26,700 nucleotides of DNA, taken from NCBI GenBank assembly GCA_021786265.1, contig JAJYNP010000035.1, positions 1-26,700 of the forward strand, in the 5' to 3' direction. Position numbers and translations under genes: made by a program. The stretch comes from Chloroflexota bacterium (lineage in GTDB: Bacteria > Chloroflexota > Limnocylindria > Limnocylindrales > CSP1-4). Below are positions 25,083 through 26,700 of this stretch, piece by piece (the stretch's first letter is position 1; every line of letters starts with the position of its first letter). Below the pieces are notes generated by a model that had not been told where the DNA came from, ran no database searches, and worked only from the letters and a program-made list of their open reading frames with translations.

Positions 25083-26700
25083 CTAGACCTCCACGACGAC
25101 CGGGAACACCATGGGACGCCGCTTGGTCTGCTCGTACAGGTAGCGAGAGAGCCCGTCCTTGATCTGGGTCTTGAGCAGCGCGACCTCGCTGGTGTGCTCC
25201 TCCGGCCGCGCGATCGCGCGGATCACCCGCTGCGCCGCCGCGCCGATCACCGGGTCGGACAGGTCGTCGACGAACCCGCGCGTGACGATCTGCGGCTCGC
25301 CGATGATGTGGCCTGTCTGCTTGTCGACGGTCACCACCACCAAGAACATGCCGTCGCTGGCGAGCGCGCGCCGGTCGCGGAGCACGACGTCCCCTACCTC
25401 GCCCACCGAGAGCCCGTCCACGAAGACGTACCCGGAGCTCACCGGCTGTCCGCGTCGCGCGGTACCGTCCGCCCGGAATTCAACGGGCTGGCCGTTCTCG
25501 ACGATCAGGATGTTCTCCGCCGCGACCCCCACCTCACCCGCCAGCCGGCCGTGCTGGACCAGCATGCGGAACTCGCCGTGCATCGGGATGAAGTACTTCG
25601 GCCTCGTCAGGTTGAGCATCAGCTTCAGCTCTTCCTGGCTGGCGTGCCCGGAAACGTGCGCGTGCCGGATCGCGTGATAGATGACGTTGGCGCCCTGCTT
25701 GAACAGGTTGTCGATCGTGCGCGCGACGTACTCCTCGTTACCCGGGATCGGGCTCGCGCTGACGATGACCGTGTCTCCCGGCTGGATCTCCACCCAGCGA
25801 TGGTCCCGGTTCGCCATGCGGGCGAGCCCCGCCATGGGCTCGCCCTGCGCACCGGTCGTGGCGATGACCAGGCGGTCCGCGGGCGTATTGCGGATCTGGT
25901 CCTTGGCGATCAGCTGTGCCTGGGGATAGTCCAGGTACCCGAGCTCGGTGGCGATACGGACGTTCTGCTCCATGCTGCGGCCGACCACGGCGACCTTCCG
26001 GTCGAAGCTGTGGGCGGCATCGAACACCTGCTGAACGCGCGCGATGTTGCTGGCGAACGTGGCCACGATCACGCGCCCGTCGAGCGGCTCCATGATCTCC
26101 CGGAACGCCTCGCCGACGGTCCGCTCGGACGGGGTGTAGCCCGGGTTCTCGGCCCGGGTCGAGTCGGAGAGGAGGCACAGCACCCCCTCCTCGCCCACCT
26201 TCGCGAGCGCGTGGAAATCCGAGGGCTTGCCGTCCACCGGGGTGTGGTCGAACTTGAAGTCGCCGGTGTGCACCACGATCCCGACGGGCGTGCGGATGAT
26301 GAGCCCCATGGCGTCCGGGATCGAGTGCCCGATGCGGAATCCCGTCACGGTGAACGGGCCGACGGTGACCGTCTCCCCCGCCTCGAGGGCGAGCATCGGG
26401 TTGTTGGTGAGGTGGTGTTCCTTGACCTTGTTCGAGAGCAGGCCGCGCGCCAGGGTCGACGCGTAGATCGGGACGCCCGGGAAATCGGGCAGCACGTACG
26501 GGAGCCCACCCACGTGGTCCTCGTGGGCGTGGGTGATGATGAAGGCGCGCACGGCGTCGCGCCGCTCCCGCAGGTACGTGACATCCGGGACGACCAGGTC
26601 GATCCCGAACATCTCCTCGTCGGGGAACATGAGCCCGCAGTCGACGACGACGATGTCCTCGCCGTACTCGAACACGTACATGTTCTTGCCGATCTCGCCG
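25083..26700 (-). CDS. rnj: Ribonuclease J (5' end missing beyond the window)
   Basis: A metallo-beta-lactamase/beta-CASP ribonuclease, truncated by the right edge: the visible frame reads GEIGKNM before YVFEYGEDIVVVDCG, so only a short N-terminus is missing. The zinc-site motif is THAHEDHVGG, with HTGDFKFDHTPVDG further on. The beta-CASP part carries SDSTRAENPG, IVATFASNIARVQQ, ATTGAQGEPMAGL and HVSGHASQEELKLML, and the C-terminal domain is also present. RNase J combines endonuclease and 5'-3' exonuclease activity in mRNA decay and rRNA maturation. It heads the rnj-ftsK pair with a 2-bp gap, an arrangement common in Firmicutes, Actinomycetota and Chloroflexota. Confidence 0.95.
   Translation of the reverse strand, partial: GEIGKNMYVFEYGEDIVVVDCGLMFPDEEMFGIDLVVPDVTYLRERRDAVRAFIITHAHEDHVGGLPYVLPDFPGVPIYASTLARGLLSNKVKEHHLTNNPMLALEAGETVTVGPFTVTGFRIGHSIPDAMGLIIRTPVGIVVHTGDFKFDHTPVDGKPSDFHALAKVGEEGVLCLLSDSTRAENPGYTPSERTVGEAFREIMEPLDGRVIVATFASNIARVQQVFDAAHSFDRKVAVVGRSMEQNVRIATELGYLDYPQAQLIAKDQIRNTPADRLVIATTGAQGEPMAGLARMANRDHRWVEIQPGDTVIVSASPIPGNEEYVARTIDNLFKQGANVIYHAIRHAHVSGHASQEELKLMLNLTRPKYFIPMHGEFRMLVQHGRLAGEVGVAAENILIVENGQPVEFRADGTARRGQPVSSGYVFVDGLSVGEVGDVVLRDRRALASDGMFLVVVTVDKQTGHIIGEPQIVTRGFVDDLSDPVIGAAAQRVIRAIARPEEHTSEVALLKTQIKDGLSRYLYEQTKRRPMVFPVVVEV

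Noticed and set aside
20527..25086. A 1519-residue open frame on the plus strand
   Set aside because: It lies antisense to murC, cinA, rodZ and ftsK, all with clear motifs. Its product is a low-information Arg/His/Gly/Asp-rich string, a usual artefact of high-GC codon bias.

Overview
The window is very GC-rich, gene-dense bacterial chromosome. It codes for a housekeeping run of RNase J, FtsK/SpoIIIE, RodZ-like, CinA/PncC and MurC proteins, and also for MenA, TldD/TldE and YajQ. This mix, together with a RodZ homologue carrying extra Ig-like domains and sensory proteins with PAS/GAF/EAL domains, suggests Chloroflexota (Limnocylindria-like soil or freshwater lineages). A high-GC actinomycete cannot be excluded without a database search. 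I saw no rRNA, tRNA, CRISPR array, insertion sequence or prophage gene.

Layout, left to right. (1) 1-354: no convincing gene. (2) 355-6985, plus strand: a signalling cassette of a four-PAS hybrid histidine kinase, a REC-GAF-EAL protein translationally coupled to it, and a membrane-anchored PAS-GAF-EAL protein. The predicted output is light-, redox- or ligand-responsive breakdown of cyclic-di-GMP; no GGDEF synthase is present. (3) 7043-11273, minus strand: a complete ABC importer of the ferric-iron/phosphonate/thiamine superfamily, read in the order lipoprotein, fused double permease, ATPase, with 4-bp overlaps at both junctions. (4) 11508-13154: a GNAT acetyltransferase, a carboxymuconolactone-decarboxylase-family protein lacking the CxxC pair, and a small unknown gene that overlaps it tail to tail. 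(5) 13423-17777: menA (minus) diverges from tldD-tldE-flavodoxin/HemG-like (plus). The 76-bp gap between them carries a cluster of GTTCG/CGAAC inverted repeats.

(6) 17796-26700, minus strand: a long co-directional run, rnj (entering from beyond the right edge) - ftsK - rodZ-like - cinA/pncC - murC - NTF2-like - yajQ. Spacing is 2 bp between rnj and ftsK, and cinA and murC overlap by 4 bp. A 144-bp gap between ftsK and rodZ holds a perfect 16-bp hairpin. This recalls the widely conserved rnj-ftsK-rodZ-(pgsA)-cinA-(recA) neighbourhood, but with murC in place of recA and no pgsA. The shared theme is cell-envelope growth and chromosome segregation.

No clearly unprecedented multi-gene system is visible. 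The most interesting items are the kinase/double-EAL cassette, the 48-bp imperfect repeat at the front of cinA, the hairpin between ftsK and rodZ, and the LexA-box-like palindromes in front of tldD. Start codons are choices made by eye from motif position, Shine-Dalgarno sequences and gene overlaps. Family assignments rest on recognised motifs, not on searches.
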